64,000 bases of DNA from Chara braunii (lineage: Eukaryota; Streptophyta; Charophyceae; Charales; Characeae). This document shows, piece after piece, positions 1-10,477 of the stretch. A program made the position numbers and the translations under genes. The stretch is taken from assembly GCA_003427395.1 (NCBI GenBank), contig BFEA01000004.1, forward strand, positions 8,630,983 through 8,694,982. Reading direction: 5' to 3'. The notes below the pieces were generated by a model. The model was given only the letters and a program-made list of their open reading frames with translations. It made no database searches and was not told where the DNA came from. Numbering within the stretch: the first letter of the stretch is position 1; each line of letters starts with the position of its first letter.

Positions 1-533
1 CATTTCCGGCCGGCGATGCGGTTTTTGCCTTCCCTTTTCCCGGGAGTTGTTGTTGCTTCGCGGCTGGACGGAGGCCACCTGATCTCCCTCACGTGATGCT
101 TGGGTGGCTGCCGGGTCTTCCACAATGGTGTCCGGTTGGACTGCGGCGACATGCTGCAAATGCGGACCAAATTTTCCCTTCTCCACATGGGCTGGCTGCC
201 ACGCTGTCTTCTCGTGTGCAGCAGCCCAGTTGGTCTTGATGATCTCTTGGATGGTTCGAAATGCCGAAACTTGAGCTTTTCGATGCTGGCAGCTTCATGC
301 CGCTGTAGCAAATCCTGGGCCTCCTTTCGGCGTGCCTGGGTATCTGCGTCTGCTTTGGCCTGAAGCTGCTGCTTTTCTGCCTCTGCTTCAGCTTGTAGGC
401 AGGCAGCCTCGGCTGCCGCCTGACGTTGTTCCTCAGCCTCGATCAGTGCGAGTTGAGCCTGGAACCGCTGTCGGTACTCGGCAATGGACTCATTGGCCAG
501 TTGGCCTGGCATGCCCAGAACTGAGACCGTCAT
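1..533 (-). pseudogene. gag fragment of a Ty3/gypsy-type retrotransposon, frameshifted
   Basis: Read from 533 downward, an ATG opens a frame beginning MTVSVLGMPG. It runs into a long Ala/Gln/Glu-rich coiled coil (LIEAEEQRQAAAEAA and similar) and a segment with EAASIEKLK. Near 258-280 the likely coding frame shifts: the new frame reads RTIQEIIKTNWAAAHEKTAW and stays open to the window edge, while the original frame also stays open but turns basic and unstructured. The coiled-coil N-terminus is what I expect of structural (gag) proteins in green-plant gypsy elements; that family call is inference, because the capsid and pol parts lie off the left edge. The short tandem repeat just upstream (534-600) resembles leaders of other retroelements in this window. 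Confidence 0.55.
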
Positions 534-600
534 GGTGGCGGGGCACTGCTGACGTGGCTCTGTTGCTGATGTGGCACTGTTGCTGACGTGGCACTGTACC
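534..600 (-). repeat. short tandem repeat of GCCACGTCAGC-like units
   Basis: At least three degenerate units of about 20 bp carry the core GCCACRTCAGCAAC, read on the minus strand just upstream of the gag ATG. The same core recurs at 36,505-36,550, in the gypsy-C LTRs (52.6 and 59.9 kb), in the gypsy-C leader (53.3-53.7 kb) and at about 23,450. Confidence 0.6.
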
Positions 601-944
601 AAACTAGGGATGCAGGCAAAGGGTTGGGTGGGAGGGGAAACTCAGGTAGGTAACCAACCAAGCTATACTTTCCTCCCGGTCCTAATCAACAGAATAAAAT
701 AAAATAAAAAAATAAAAGAAGAGGATCACCCCCCCCCTTTTTTTTTTTTTTGTATATCTGTCGATTTGTTATGAGTGAGGCATGTCAGAGGAGTACTATG
801 AGCGAGATCTAGGCCAGGTCCCACAAAGTTCCGGCTTTCACAAAAATGCGATCTTGAAAAAAAACTTTGTGCAAAATAGAGTAGAGATGCGATTTTCAGA
901 AAAGAACTAAATCCAGTTTCTGAGAATATGACAACCTCCTAATA
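601..944. other. non-coding leader-like stretch with homopolymers
   Basis: AT-rich sequence with an A-rich run (about 695-720) and a C-run joined to a T-run (about 728-752). I see no exon or RNA gene. It lies between the gag start and a possible primer site at 1,420, so it may be the untranslated leader of that element. Confidence 0.4.
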
Positions 945-1300
945 TGCCTAAAAACGAAATGCTGATAGGCTTCGCAAGATTTCCGTTTTCGAAAAAAAAT
1001 TTGCGAGATAGAATGGAGATTCAATTTTCAGAAAAGAATAAATCCGGTTTCCGAGAATATGACCACCTCTATCGTTATCCTACTATGCCTAGAAAACGAA
1101 ATGCTAACATCAGAAATTTTCGGCTATGTATGCGAATATCAGAAATTTCGGATGCTAATATCAGAGAAACGAAATGCTACTTTCAGAAATTTTCAGATAT
1201 TTGTTGCGGGAAAAGTTGAAAACGAAATGCTAATATCAGAAATTTTCAGATAAAACGAAATGCTATTATCAGGAATTTTCAGATATTTGTCGCGAGAAAG
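945..1300. repeat. degenerate AT-rich tandem repeat
   Basis: Repeated units with the core CGAAATGCTAATATCAG followed by AAATTTTCAGATATTTG occur at least six times with variable spacing and truncations. The short ORFs across this stretch are by-products of the repeat. Confidence 0.7.
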
Positions 1301-1419
1301 AAAGAAAAGAAAAAAAAATTCAGAGATTTGACGAAGTCCTACTTGATTTACTAATAAACAATCAATAGATCAAGCAAGCTGGCTACTTGATTGAGCGGGT
1401 CCTCTGATTGAGAGGTCCG

Positions 1420-1432
1420 CTCCAATACCAAA
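1420..1432 (-). promoter_or_regulatory. possible tRNA-iMet primer binding site, minus strand
   Basis: The plus strand reads GCTCCAATACCAA. Its complement differs at two positions from TTGGTATCAGAGC, the primer site seen clearly in gypsy-A and gypsy-C. Just to the right the plus strand reads TGTTGCATACTG, which would be an LTR end (...TGCAACA on the minus strand). It fits as the primer site of the gag element at 1-533, but no second LTR is in the window. Confidence 0.3.
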
Positions 1433-1433
1433 C

Positions 1434-3670
1434 TGTTGCATACTGTAAAGGTGCAGACCAGAATAAGAACCGACCTCTCTCACAAAGTACAAGATAGTGT
1501 AGCGGAAGACTTAGATACCAATGATCCAAAAAATCAATGTTGCAATGCAGCCCCAAACATACATCCTCATCATTCCATGGTGTGAAGGGGCCTGGCGCTC
1601 ACACAGGAAGAATGCGCCAGTCCCCAACCATACACAGACGAAGAAGAGGGGAAGATGGGAATGTCGTCAACACCAAGTCCTCGGTACAGGCCCCAAATAA
1701 TCCCTCCTCAAATGTCTGAATCCCAATGTCGAGTCTGGATCCAATGTCGTCAAGTCCCAAAGTCACAACTCTCTCTCTCTTGTAATCCGCAGATACTGAG
1801 AAGTCAGGTAGCGAGAGGGTGAAGAAGAGATGGTGGACTTAGAAGAGGAAGAAGAAGAACTCTCTCTCTATCTCAGTCCGGTACTAACCTGTGAAGTTGG
1901 CGCCTTGATGCAGGTACCTCGAAGATGAAGCTGGAGCTATGGCGCCCAAGGTAAGTCTCCCTGGCCTCCGCCAGCCATCTCTCTCTCCAACACTACTCTA
2001 CTCCTACCAGCGCCCAGCGCTGAAGACTACCACTACAGCCACTAGCACCCAGCGCTGAAGACTACTGCTAGCACTAAAGCTACTCCTGCAGCGCTCCTCC
2101 AGAGTGCTGCTGCCGAATCCTGAAGACTACTCACTGCCTTCTGCCTGGGAAGTTCCTAGGAACTACCTCGTGACTGTCTGACTGCCTGCAGTCTGCAGGG
2201 CGGGCCAGTCTTATTTAGTGCTGGCCCGTCCAGGAGGCTGCTCTTGCCAATGCCAAGACGTGCCAGACCCTGGTGTTAAAAGTTCAAACAACGGTTGTCT
2301 TGAAAACAGGCCAAAAATGGCCTGTGCTAAAAACCCTGGTCTGGTGCCTAAGTTTCAGGGCAGGTCGACTTTATGAGGGTCTGAAAATGGCCCTCAGTTT
2401 CAGGCTGAAAAGACTCAGGGGCTGGAAGGCCCTCGTTTTCAGGCTTTCAGGCTGAAACGACACAGGGCCTGTAAGCCCTTGTTTTCAGGCTTTCAGGCTG
2501 AAAACGACACAGGGCCTGTAGGGCCCTTGCTTTCCTTGTTTGGTCAGACCTTGCACCCATGTGGATGCAGTATGCCACAGGAAGACTCAGAAGGGCGAAA
2601 AGACAGAATACCCAACACAGTGGATTCTCTCCACAGAAGTCCCAACAATCATTCATAGAAGACAACTAAGAGATCACAGCCAGAATTTGAAGAAGAGATT
2701 ACAACTCAGACACAGTATTAAAACTGTTTATTAAACTCAGAGCATCGTTCAACTGAATAATCTCAGAACCCTGTTGTGCTACCCTCAAAAGGGTAGCGCC
2801 TCAACTCCACACACTCTGAGCAGCTAAAAATAGCACCAGAACCCCAGGTAACACCCAGTGCCACCCTGACATCCAACTCAGTGGCCTGCACCGGTATGAA
2901 ACAGGCTCCCAGAGCCAATCACCGCTCAGATGATGAAGAAGAAGCTCAGCCCCAACTGTCTCTGTTGAAGATGAAGTCCAGACGATGATAATCTCTGAGA
3001 AGATGCAGCTAGGGCTGCATCACTACTGGGACCCTACTCCTGAGGAGGGTCAGCAGTGCACCACGTGCTCCAACGCATCAGACCTCTACTAGCCCAGACC
3101 GCTTTGACTCTCAGAGAGGCAGAGCAGACAGCGTTGACCCCAGTCTGGCTAGCGCTCCGGAGGTCTGGCGATGTCCGCTGTCTCCCACTCATGAATCAGT
3201 CACCACGACCTGATGCTGCGTGCGCAGCAACTTCCACCACAAAGTGTCAACTGCCAAAAGCCCTGGACTGATGCTCTCAACCTATCTATACTCTACCCTA
3301 GCCTAGACTCGACCTAGACCGGACTGACTGACCGACCGGTACCATTTCTGTTTCGGCCCCTTGGGCCTCTTCCTACCCGGCCATAGGCTATAGGACTGTC
3401 TATCAGCATAGGCCCTTAGGGCCTGTCTGTCCTAGGGGTAGCCCGGGTCTGCTATTCGCAGTTAGGGTAGCAGTAGGAAATTTGAGTTAATACTGGGCCT
3501 ATATTTTCCCATATTTACAATTATGTCCCTCACGAATTTTCCTTACAAGTAGGTCTCTCGGTTAGCCCTCAGTCAAACAAAATTATGAATCTGTCCCTAC
3601 CTATGGGACAGCCTCGTCAGAGAGAGGCTACAGGCAACCTGGAACCAGCAAGTCATTGCACTTCTCTCCG
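1434..3670 (-). other. putative LTR or flanking non-coding region
   Basis: No coding exon is visible. If the primer site at 1,420 is real, an LTR starts at 1,434 and extends right, but I cannot place its far end without a partner copy. The stretch contains short (CT)n and (GAA)-rich tracts near 1,770-1,870, CCAGCGCTGAAGAC direct repeats near 2,010-2,110, and a 46-bp tandem repeat listed separately. Confidence 0.25.
2390..2530. repeat. 46-bp tandem repeat
   Basis: Two close units start at 2,435 and 2,481, and further degenerate copies lie to the left. Each unit has GTTTTCAGGCTTTCAGGCTG followed by a GACACAGGGCCTGT palindrome-like core. Confidence 0.75.
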
Positions 3671-4251
3671 GAAACTTTGTGGCCATAATTCGATCCCAAA
3701 AGAGAACTGACATCCACAACAAGATGTCACCCCTTTGCCCCGGTGAGCTCCATTTCCCACTGGGCGATCAAAATGCAATGAACGTCAACAATAAGCGGTT
3801 AACAGGGAACCCCACTTTTCAGCCCTGGTTAACCCCCTCAACCCTGAAAAGTGCATCGGAGATCATTTTTTAAAGTTTTTTGAACTTTTTCTCTTTTTAT
3901 CCTTTTGCTCTGTTTTATTTTTGGTCAAGGTCTGTGTGTGCCAAGTTTGGTGTTTGTTGGGGTCTTGGAGTTGACTGTTTTTGCTAGCCCTGAAAAATCC
4001 TGAAAATCCTGAAAACTGAAATGAGTGAATTTTGCACGAAAACACACTTTTGCCTTGCTGTTTTATAGGTAAGTTTTTTTTGGGTAAGTAGTTAGTATGA
4101 TCTCCACTCTATGAATTGGTGGCAAGTTTGGTTAAAATGACCCTTGGGTTATGTCATGAATGGCCTGACAAGTGGTCTGAAAATTGAGGCCTACATTAAC
4201 CGTCTCTCGCTATTCCAGAAGTGACCAGAGAGACCGAATTCCTAAACGTCT
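3671..4251. other. no feature recognised
   Basis: AT-rich non-coding sequence with no clear repeat, RNA gene or exon that I can support. Confidence 0.4.
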
Positions 4252-4311
4252 CTCTTTCTCTCTTCTGATCTGCCTAATGGTTTCCTCTACCGCTTCCACT
4301 TGAGGGTATTT
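4252..4311 (-). pseudogene. fossil duplicate of the host coiled-coil exon
   Basis: Read on the minus strand this encodes QVEAVEETIRQIRREKE, matching the host exon at 5,232-5,291 (QVAAKEETIKHLRTEKE) in frame and in most residues. The GT donor directly after the last Glu codon is AG here, and no AG acceptor sits at the matching position, so it is probably not spliced in. It lies about 1 kb downstream of its relative in gene orientation, which suggests a local exon duplication that decayed. Confidence 0.5.
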
Positions 4312-4315
4312 TACA

Positions 4316-4475
4316 TGGCTGCGCCCGACCCAGACCCGGACAGCTCATGTCCGGGACCGGACGCATGTCCAGTCAGGTCCAGACGTCCGGACTTCCAGAC
4401 ACATCCTGACCTCCGGGCATGCATGGTTCCGGACGGTCCGGACCGGTAAACAGGTCTGGAAATGTCCGGACCATT
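4316..4475. repeat. TCCGGA-rich repeat, copy 1
   Basis: Dense GTCCGGAC, TCCAGAC and GGTCCGGACC words on both strands. It belongs with the copies at 4.7, 33.8, 35.2, 36.1, 42.5 and 43.1 kb by word content. It lacks the conserved GTAGCCATG end found in some of the others. Confidence 0.5.
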
Positions 4476-4721
4476 AAAAATAAATAAAAATAAATAAATG
4501 ATTTAAAAATCTGAAAACAAAAGTATGTTATGCAGAATAACAATGCAAAAACATTTTTGCCTCAGAGTCATGTCAGAATTCCTAACCAAACTTGAGTTAA
4601 AACTTAAAAGTCAAAACTATAAAAAACTTTAAAAAAGACTTTAAAAACTAATAAAAAGTAATGAATTATTAATAATTAAAAAAATGGGGGTGTCTAATAA
4701 ATTATTATAGAGAGAGAGCAT

Positions 4722-4930
4722 GTCCGGAACCCCCAAAAAATCATAAACGGGCCTGAAAACCCCCCAGAACAATTTTGGCTCCTCAGTGGGGAAGGGTCCT
4801 GGACCGTTTTTTTTTTTTTTTTTTTTTCCTCGAAATTTGGCAGATCTGGACCTTCCAGACCAGACGTCTGGAGTCCGGACTGAATCCAGACCATCTGGAC
4901 GGCAGTCTCAACGTCCGGATTGTAGCCATG
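4722..4930 (+). repeat. TCCGGA-rich repeat, copy 2 (long form)
   Basis: Order of parts: a TGTCCGG start, an AAAAAATCATAAAC block, a poly(T) run, a CGAAATTTGG block, a stretch of GTCCGGA/CCAGAC palindromic words, and the end GTAGCCATG. The copy at 35.2 kb shows the same order in reverse orientation. Confidence 0.6.
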
Positions 4931-4992
4931 GTATTTTACAAATTTTATGTGAAGTTTTCATGCCTTATCATGAGAAGAAGAGTAAAAGACAT

Positions 4993-5088
4993 GTCCTTTG
5001 GGACATCCGTCAAAATTGTAACGATACAGAGAAGATTAGCATGGCCCCTGTGAAAGGATGACAAGCAAAAATAAAAAAATGGTCCAAA
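4993..5088 (+). ncRNA. U6 snRNA retrocopy (probably pseudogene)
   Basis: Matches the U6 spliceosomal RNA from the 5' GTCC stem-loop through ACAGAGAAGATTAGCATGG (containing the ACAGAGA box) to the 3' TGGTCCAAAT. The region after GGATGACA is altered and A-rich. GAGTAAAAGA flanks it on both sides (about 4,979 and 5,110), followed by an A-rich tail, as expected of a LINE-mobilised copy. I see no upstream sequence element or T-run terminator of a plant U6 gene, so a functional gene is unlikely. Confidence 0.75.
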
Positions 5089-5231
5089 TGAAAAAGGGGG
5101 AAAAAAAGGAGTAAAAGAGATTCAGAGAAGATGGTGGAAGAAAGAGAACAATGTCTATAAATAGGGTGAGGGAAAGAGCTTAGCGGAGACGGAGGAAAGG
5201 AAGCAAGCATTTGACAGTTCATGCCACGTAC

Positions 5232-5291
5232 CTCCTTTTCTGTCCGAAGATGCTTAATGGTTTCCTCTTTTGCAGCTACTTGGAGGTGTTT
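5232..5291 (-). CDS. host coiled-coil gene, exon (20 codons)
   Basis: On the minus strand the exon lies between an acceptor TTGACTCAG and a donor GTACGT. It encodes 20 residues with the core QVAAKEETIKHLRTEKE. It enters and leaves in phase 0 and has the Glu/Lys/Leu make-up of the other exons of this gene. It lies downstream of the exon at 7.4 kb in gene orientation, but how that exon joins to this one is not clear because the donor there is not visible and an assembly gap intervenes. The function of the protein is unknown to me. Confidence 0.55.
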
Positions 5292-5299
5292 CTGAGTCA

Positions 5300-6060
5300 A
5301 GGTTCCATGTCTTGAGGCAACGAATAGATGAGATAGTAAGAAACAAGAGAAGAAGAGTCGAAAGAAAGAGTACCGTGACAAATCTGGCTAGATAAAGAGC
5401 TGTAGAAGAGAGGGCGCGAAGGGAGGGTAAGAAGCTTTTGGCTGTCGAAACAATAACAAAGCAAAGCAAATGTCAAAGAGCGACAAAAACAGATATATGC
5501 ACTCAACAATTACACAACTATGGAAAATAACTAAAGAACCAACTGTTAGACGCAGGGGAGCCCATATAGTACCCAAAATAACTGAAAAAAAACTTTTCAA
5601 AAATCAAATCCCGGACCACAAGGACCTGTTCTTTTCTTTTTCTTCTCGAGTTTAAAATTTAAATTAATGAATTAATAAATAAAACCTATGTTTGCATGTC
5701 TTGTTGAGTTTCTTAGTTTACGTGCTCAACTTTCTTGCCTTCTTGAGCGAATATCGTGTATTGGTACTATTGCATGGTCAGAATACGTTGTGCCTTCAAT
5801 CACTATCCCTTAGATTGAGGCTGTCATCTGAGGTTACCATTTTCCCAGCATCACCTACACCTCCTGCCAACAATTGGTGAAATGGGATGGGGAATAGTAA
5901 GCAGAATGACTGCAGCCACATTCCATACGAAGGGAGCAGAAGGGTATGCTTGTGCTGCAACTTACCTGCGGAATGGAAACCCTACAACTCCCCAGAATAA
6001 AACGGAACCTTGGCCATAAGGCCAAACCCATTGAAGGAAAAACAGACAAGTAGACAGGCA
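5300..6060. other. intronic or intergenic sequence, no feature recognised
   Basis: Mixed composition without exon, RNA gene or repeat family that I can name. It ends in a short (CA)n run leading into the (GA)n tract. Confidence 0.35.
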
Positions 6061-6074
6061 TACACACACACACA

Positions 6075-6077
<3 letters not shown>

Positions 6078-6123
<46 letters not shown>

Positions 6124-7116
6124 NNNNNNNNNNNNNNNNNNNNNNNNNNNNNNNNNNNNNNNNNNNNNNNNNNNNNNNNNNNNNNNNNNNNNNNNNNNNN
6201 NNNNNNNNNNNNNNNNNNNNNNNNNNNNNNNNNNNNNNNNNNNNNNNNNNNNNNNNNNNNNNNNNNNNNNNNNNNNNNNNNNNNNNNNNNNNNNNNNNNN
6301 NNNNNNNNNNNNNNNNNNNNNNNNNNNNNNNNNNNNNNNNNNNNNNNNNNNNNNNNNNNNNNNNNNNNNNNNNNNNNNNNNNNNNNNNNNNNNNNNNNNN
6401 NNNNNNNNNNNNNNNNNNNNNNNNNNNNNNNNNNNNNNNNNNNNNNNNNNNNNNNNNNNNNNNNNNNNNNNNNNNNNNNNNNNNNNNNNNNNNNNNNNNN
6501 NNNNNNNNNNNNNNNNNNNNNNNNNNNNNNNNNNNNNNNNNNNNNNNNNNNNNNNNNNNNNNNNNNNNNNNNNNNNNNNNNNNNNNNNNNNNNNNNNNNN
6601 NNNNNNNNNNNNNNNNNNNNNNNNNNNNNNNNNNNNNNNNNNNNNNNNNNNNNNNNNNNNNNNNNNNNNNNNNNNNNNNNNNNNNNNNNNNNNNNNNNNN
6701 NNNNNNNNNNNNNNNNNNNNNNNNNNNNNNNNNNNNNNNNNNNNNNNNNNNNNNNNNNNNNNNNNNNNNNNNNNNNNNNNNNNNNNNNNNNNNNNNNNNN
6801 NNNNNNNNNNNNNNNNNNNNNNNNNNNNNNNNNNNNNNNNNNNNNNNNNNNNNNNNNNNNNNNNNNNNNNNNNNNNNNNNNNNNNNNNNNNNNNNNNNNN
6901 NNNNNNNNNNNNNNNNNNNNNNNNNNNNNNNNNNNNNNNNNNNNNNNNNNNNNNNNNNNNNNNNNNNNNNNNNNNNNNNNNNNNNNNNNNNNNNNNNNNN
7001 NNNNNNNNNNNNNNNNNNNNNNNNNNNNNNNNNNNNNNNNNNNNNNNNNNNNNNNNNNNNNNNNNNNNNNNNNNNNNNNNNNNNNNNNNNNNNNNNNNNN
7101 NNNNNNNNNNNNNNNN

Positions 7117-7184
<68 letters not shown>
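6078..7184. repeat. (GA)n microsatellite enclosing an assembly gap
   Basis: (GA)n runs from 6,078 to 6,123, Ns fill 6,124-7,116, and (AG)n continues to 7,184. Long reading frames crossing this stretch (Ser-Leu or Arg-Glu repeats) are meaningless. Confidence 0.95.
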
Positions 7185-7186
<2 letters not shown>

Positions 7187-7273
7187 TTGAAGAAGACAAC
7201 TAATCTGCAAGGCGGAAAGGACCCAAAGCACAGGCCATGGATGAGGTTGACCCAAAGGAGGGAAAGGGAGGGG

Positions 7274-7515
7274 CTAGGAGGGAAAGGAGACAGGAGCAGA
7301 TAGGCCGGTAGGTATATAGGATGGAAATGGAAAGAAAAACGCTCGTAGGATCCTCTTGCTAATCAAAAAAGTGGATATGGCAGCGGCTGCAGCAGCTTCA
7401 TCCTTATCAGCCTGCAGAGCTATGATGGTTGCTTCCAGCTCAGATATCCTGACATCTTTTCCAGCCATTGTGTGCATCAAACTCCTGATCTCCTTCTCTT
7501 GTTTCTGTGCTTTGC
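7274..7515 (-). CDS. host coiled-coil gene, exon with uncertain 3' end
   Basis: The acceptor ACGCAG precedes GC AAA, so the first two bases complete a Gly codon begun by the last base of the exon at 34,602-34,658 (phase 1 to phase 1). The reading then gives KAQKQEKEIRSLMHTMAG, followed by a heptad-like stretch with ISELEATIIALQADKDE and an Ala run. No good GT donor follows; the frame stays open to a TAG at 7,274-7,276 through residues that no longer look like coiled coil. The true exon probably ends near 7,370-7,380, or the donor was destroyed next to the (GA)n gap. The intron before it is about 27 kb. Confidence 0.6.
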
Positions 7516-7747
7516 CTGCGTTAAGTCAAACGTAATGTATACACCAAACGTGCTTAGTGATTCCCTGAACATCTGAAACAGACCTACCCTTGCAAAGGTA
7601 TCACTCCTTATCCTGTTTGCCGGTTAGGACTCCCCTTTTTCATAAATCTTCCCCTATTTTCCAGTTGTGCTAACACAGGACAAAACAGCAGGCAGGGTAC
7701 ACAGGATGGAACAGCAGGCAGAAAAAGGAGTTTGCATAAAAGTAAAA
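7516..7747. other. intron sequence 5' of LINE-A
   Basis: The start of the 27-kb host intron as seen from the left. It contains two near copies of an ACACAGGA(Y)-type phrase around 7,671-7,710 and nothing else I can name. Confidence 0.35.
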
Positions 7748-7759
7748 CAGAGAAAGATT
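7748..7759 (+). repeat. junction repeat J1
   Basis: AAAACAGAGAAAGATT lies at the 5' edge of LINE-A. The same sequence recurs after poly(A) at 10,466, 21,005, 21,136 and 21,271, at the borders of successive inserted units. It behaves like a target-site duplication. Confidence 0.7.
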
Positions 7760-7769
7760 CTAAGGTAGC

Positions 7770-9585
7770 AAGGAGACAGGTTATTCAGACAAAGGATCAG
7801 GGGGGTTTGGGCATCCTCGACCCGGGACAGCAGATCAAAGCACTCCAATCTAAATGGGTTATCAAATTGCTCACACAACCCCATCTCCGCTGGGTTCCAT
7901 TGGTTTTGGACAATATACGAGGGATGGCTAAGTATAAAACTCCGCCTAATATGGAAGGAATGTTCTGTTTTTTTTGTAAAGGATGGGCCAAAAGGGGAAG
8001 AGAAGGAATACAGCGGGGGGAGGATGAGTCGACCAGGAGTTCGTATTGGGCCCAAATACTTAAGATATGGACAGATATATTCCCGGCAAGAGTAAGACAT
8101 TAAGGACGAAGGAGGAAGTGCCTTGGCAACCGCTATTTTGTAATCCATGGTTGAAGGACCCCCAAGGAAAACCAAGGACACTCACAGCAAAGGATGCCAA
8201 GTGGGGAAACTGGTTGGAACATGGAATATGGCAAGTGAAACATCTATGGTCAGAATCGAATGGAAGATGGAAAACGGGTAGAGAGCTGAGGGAAGAAATG
8301 AAGAGGTGTCATAGACTAATTGAAAACCTGAATGACATATTAATCTCCATTCCGGAGGATTGGACGAGGATGTTGAGGGGTCCATACAAATGGGGATGGG
8401 ATGATTGGGCAACTTGGAGTCATAGTGTAGAACCTCAGCAAGCCTTTTGAATTGGTCAGGAGGTAGGACCAGATAAACAGTGGTTGGAAGCGGATATGTA
8501 TTCAATCTTTACCCCAGGCACCACAGTGAGTCACTTAGATAAGGACTCAAGGGTACCGATCACCATCAGGAAGGATCTCTTGAGAAAAGTCATAGAGAAT
8601 GACGAATTCACAATATATGCTCCAACGATCACCATTCAGAATCTAGAGGTGGATCCAGTTGAATGGGCATGGAACATCAAGGGAAGCTCGTCACGAGCGG
8701 TCAAGAAAATTAACATACTTCAGTATACGGCTAAATGGGGATATCGGCTTAGAAGAAAGTCGAACCACTTGGATAGGCCTTTGGCGATAAGATGGGAAAA
8801 AAGGGTGGGCATACCAAGACAACAGGTAGGCAAAATACCATGGTCAAGCCTCCATGGTATCAGGTTGGGCAAGATCCGGAGTATGCAGTGGCTTATATTC
8901 CATGTGGCACTTCCAGTCAACGTCTGGTTATATGAAAAAAGGAGTAGGCAGCATAGGGAAGAAATACAACAAGACTGTACTATGTGCACTGACAAAGAGC
9001 CTGAAGCGCTGGTACATTGCTTACTTAGATGTACGGAAGCAGAATACATATGGGCCATGGCCGGTATACTTTGGGAGCGTACTACGAACGTTCTCTTTCC
9101 AAGTAACAGAAGGCTCTTGCTTATGGGAAGGGAAGTACCTAAGAGATGGAAGGAGAGTGAAAAATACATCTTTCAGCTATTGAGACAGTATACATTGTGG
9201 ATTATCTGGAAACGGAGATGTCAACGGGTGAAGTGAAAAATACATCTTTCAGCTATTGAGACAGTATACATTGTGGATTATCTGAAAACGGAGATGTCAA
9301 CGGGTGATTAGCAAAAGTCTGATGACCAGGATGGAAGCCAGAACCATACTCTATAATCTATTGGAAGCAGACATTAGGGCTCAATGGCAGAGGATCAAAA
9401 TACAAGCAGCAGTAAACCCTGAAAAGGCGAAGGCCATTCTCACGAAATTTCAGAATAAGGTATTGGCCAGTGGCAAAGCTGCGACCATAGAGGGACAGAG
9501 ACTGATTTTTCATTGGTTTACGGAGGACAGATCAGAGGTGTCCTTGGGGGTCCAAGGAATGAAACAGGAAATAGGACTACCATAG
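7770..9585 (+). pseudogene. LINE-A ORF2 C-terminal region, broken
   Basis: Frames across 7,732-8,103, 8,067-8,450, 8,484-9,236 and 9,304-9,585 carry the region after the LINE reverse transcriptase. Recognisable pieces are GGLGILDPGQQIKAL, QPLFCNPWLKDP, WLEHGIWQVKHLW and the zinc-finger-like C-terminus CTMCTDKEPEALVHCLLRC (C-X2-C-X8-H-X4-C). The finger is the zf-RVT type found at the end of plant LINE ORF2. Two frame changes, a stop after QQAF and a tandem duplication at 9,157-9,308 break it. No palm motif (FADD) is present, so it is dead. Confidence 0.8.
9157..9308 (+). repeat. 76-bp tandem duplication in LINE-A
   Basis: Two nearly identical 76-bp units start at 9,157 and 9,233. Because 76 is not a multiple of three, the second copy shifts the frame and ORF2 stops just after the junction. 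Confidence 0.85.
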
Positions 9586-10441
9586 GGATAGGAAATGGGA
9601 GAGAAAGTGGAGGTCAGTGGATTGATGTTTAATAAAAGCTATAGTTAAGGGTTTAGGGTTTAGGGTTTGGATAGACTTACACAGACAGGGTTTGGAATGG
9701 TAATGTTTTTCAGGAGGATTTCATGAGAGACACACAGATTATGCTCTTACAGCTTTAAAAAAAAAAAAAAAAACTCTGTTCAAATTACCCGGAAGAGACT
9801 TGATACGGATTGGTTACCAAATGGCAAGGAGGCAGGGTTGGACAAGTCCGAGTGATCAGGAGGGATTGGTACAACACAGAAACAAGCAAGGATTTCAACA
9901 ACGCGCAAGGAGACCTGATTTGAGAAACGGATCCTGGAAACAGGAGATGTTGGGCAAAGCACCTCCGGATCAGAACTCTAAAGAGAAAGCTTCGGACTCA
10001 TACCACCACATTCGGGGAGATACAGTCGGGGTCTGGAGCTACGCCAATGGAAGGCGAGAGCAAGGGAGGAGAGTTTAAAAAAAAATAATACTTCCAAGTG
10101 AGGGGCAGGGTTTAGGGTTTAGGGTTTAGTAGACCTCAAAAGAAGGGAGAAGGCTTAATGGGTTAGGGGATGCAGCGACTTACGGGCAGGGCCGATGAGG
10201 GGGAGAGCACAGGCATATAGAAATAATGGGCGAGCTTTTTCTAGATGACATAGCACTATCTGGCAGAGCTGTTTTTTTCAGGTCTGAGAGGAAAGAGGGA
10301 GTCAAGGCAAGCTGACAGTCAATCCTTCACCGTTGGTGGGGCAATCAATGCTGTTCAGGGGTCCTCCGGCCAAACGGGACGAAGCGTGAGTTTTGATGCT
10401 CCCCAGAATAGAAGGAGCCAGGACCATAAGGCCCTGCATTT
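9586..10441 (+). other. LINE-A 3' UTR with telomere-like repeats
   Basis: Two short arrays of (TTTAGGG)3, at 9,647-9,670 and 10,107-10,129, lie in this UTR, with an internal A17-like run near 9,757. The UTR ends with AATCAATGCTG, GCTCCCCAGAAT and CCATAAGG blocks shared with LINE-B and LINE-D. Confidence 0.7.
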
Positions 10442-10477
10442 ATTTAAAAAAAAAAAAAAAAAAAACAGAGAAAGATT

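Larger units (their letters stand above)
7760..10465 (+). mobile_element. LINE-A, 5'-truncated L1-type element
   Basis: The copy begins in the C-terminal part of ORF2 downstream of the reverse transcriptase palm. It has a 3' UTR with TTTAGGG repeats, the family 3' end (GCTCCCCAGAAT, then GGACCATAAGG), and poly(A) before junction J2. J1 and J2 share CAGAGAAAGATT. Its protein matches LINE-B from GGLGILD onward. It sits in the host intron on the strand opposite to the gene. Confidence 0.85.

Noticed and set aside
1508-1522. TTAGATACCAATG as an alternative minus-strand primer site
   Set aside because: Fewer matches to the tRNA-iMet complement than the site at 1,420, and no LTR-like end next to it.
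5150-5166. TATAAATAGGG as a promoter
   Set aside because: A good TATA word on the plus strand, but no gene follows it in that direction and it lies within a minus-strand host intron.
5855-7255. Very long reading frames of 397-466 codons on both strands
   Set aside because: They run through the N gap and the (GA)n tract; the only residues seen are Ser-Leu or Arg-Glu repeats.
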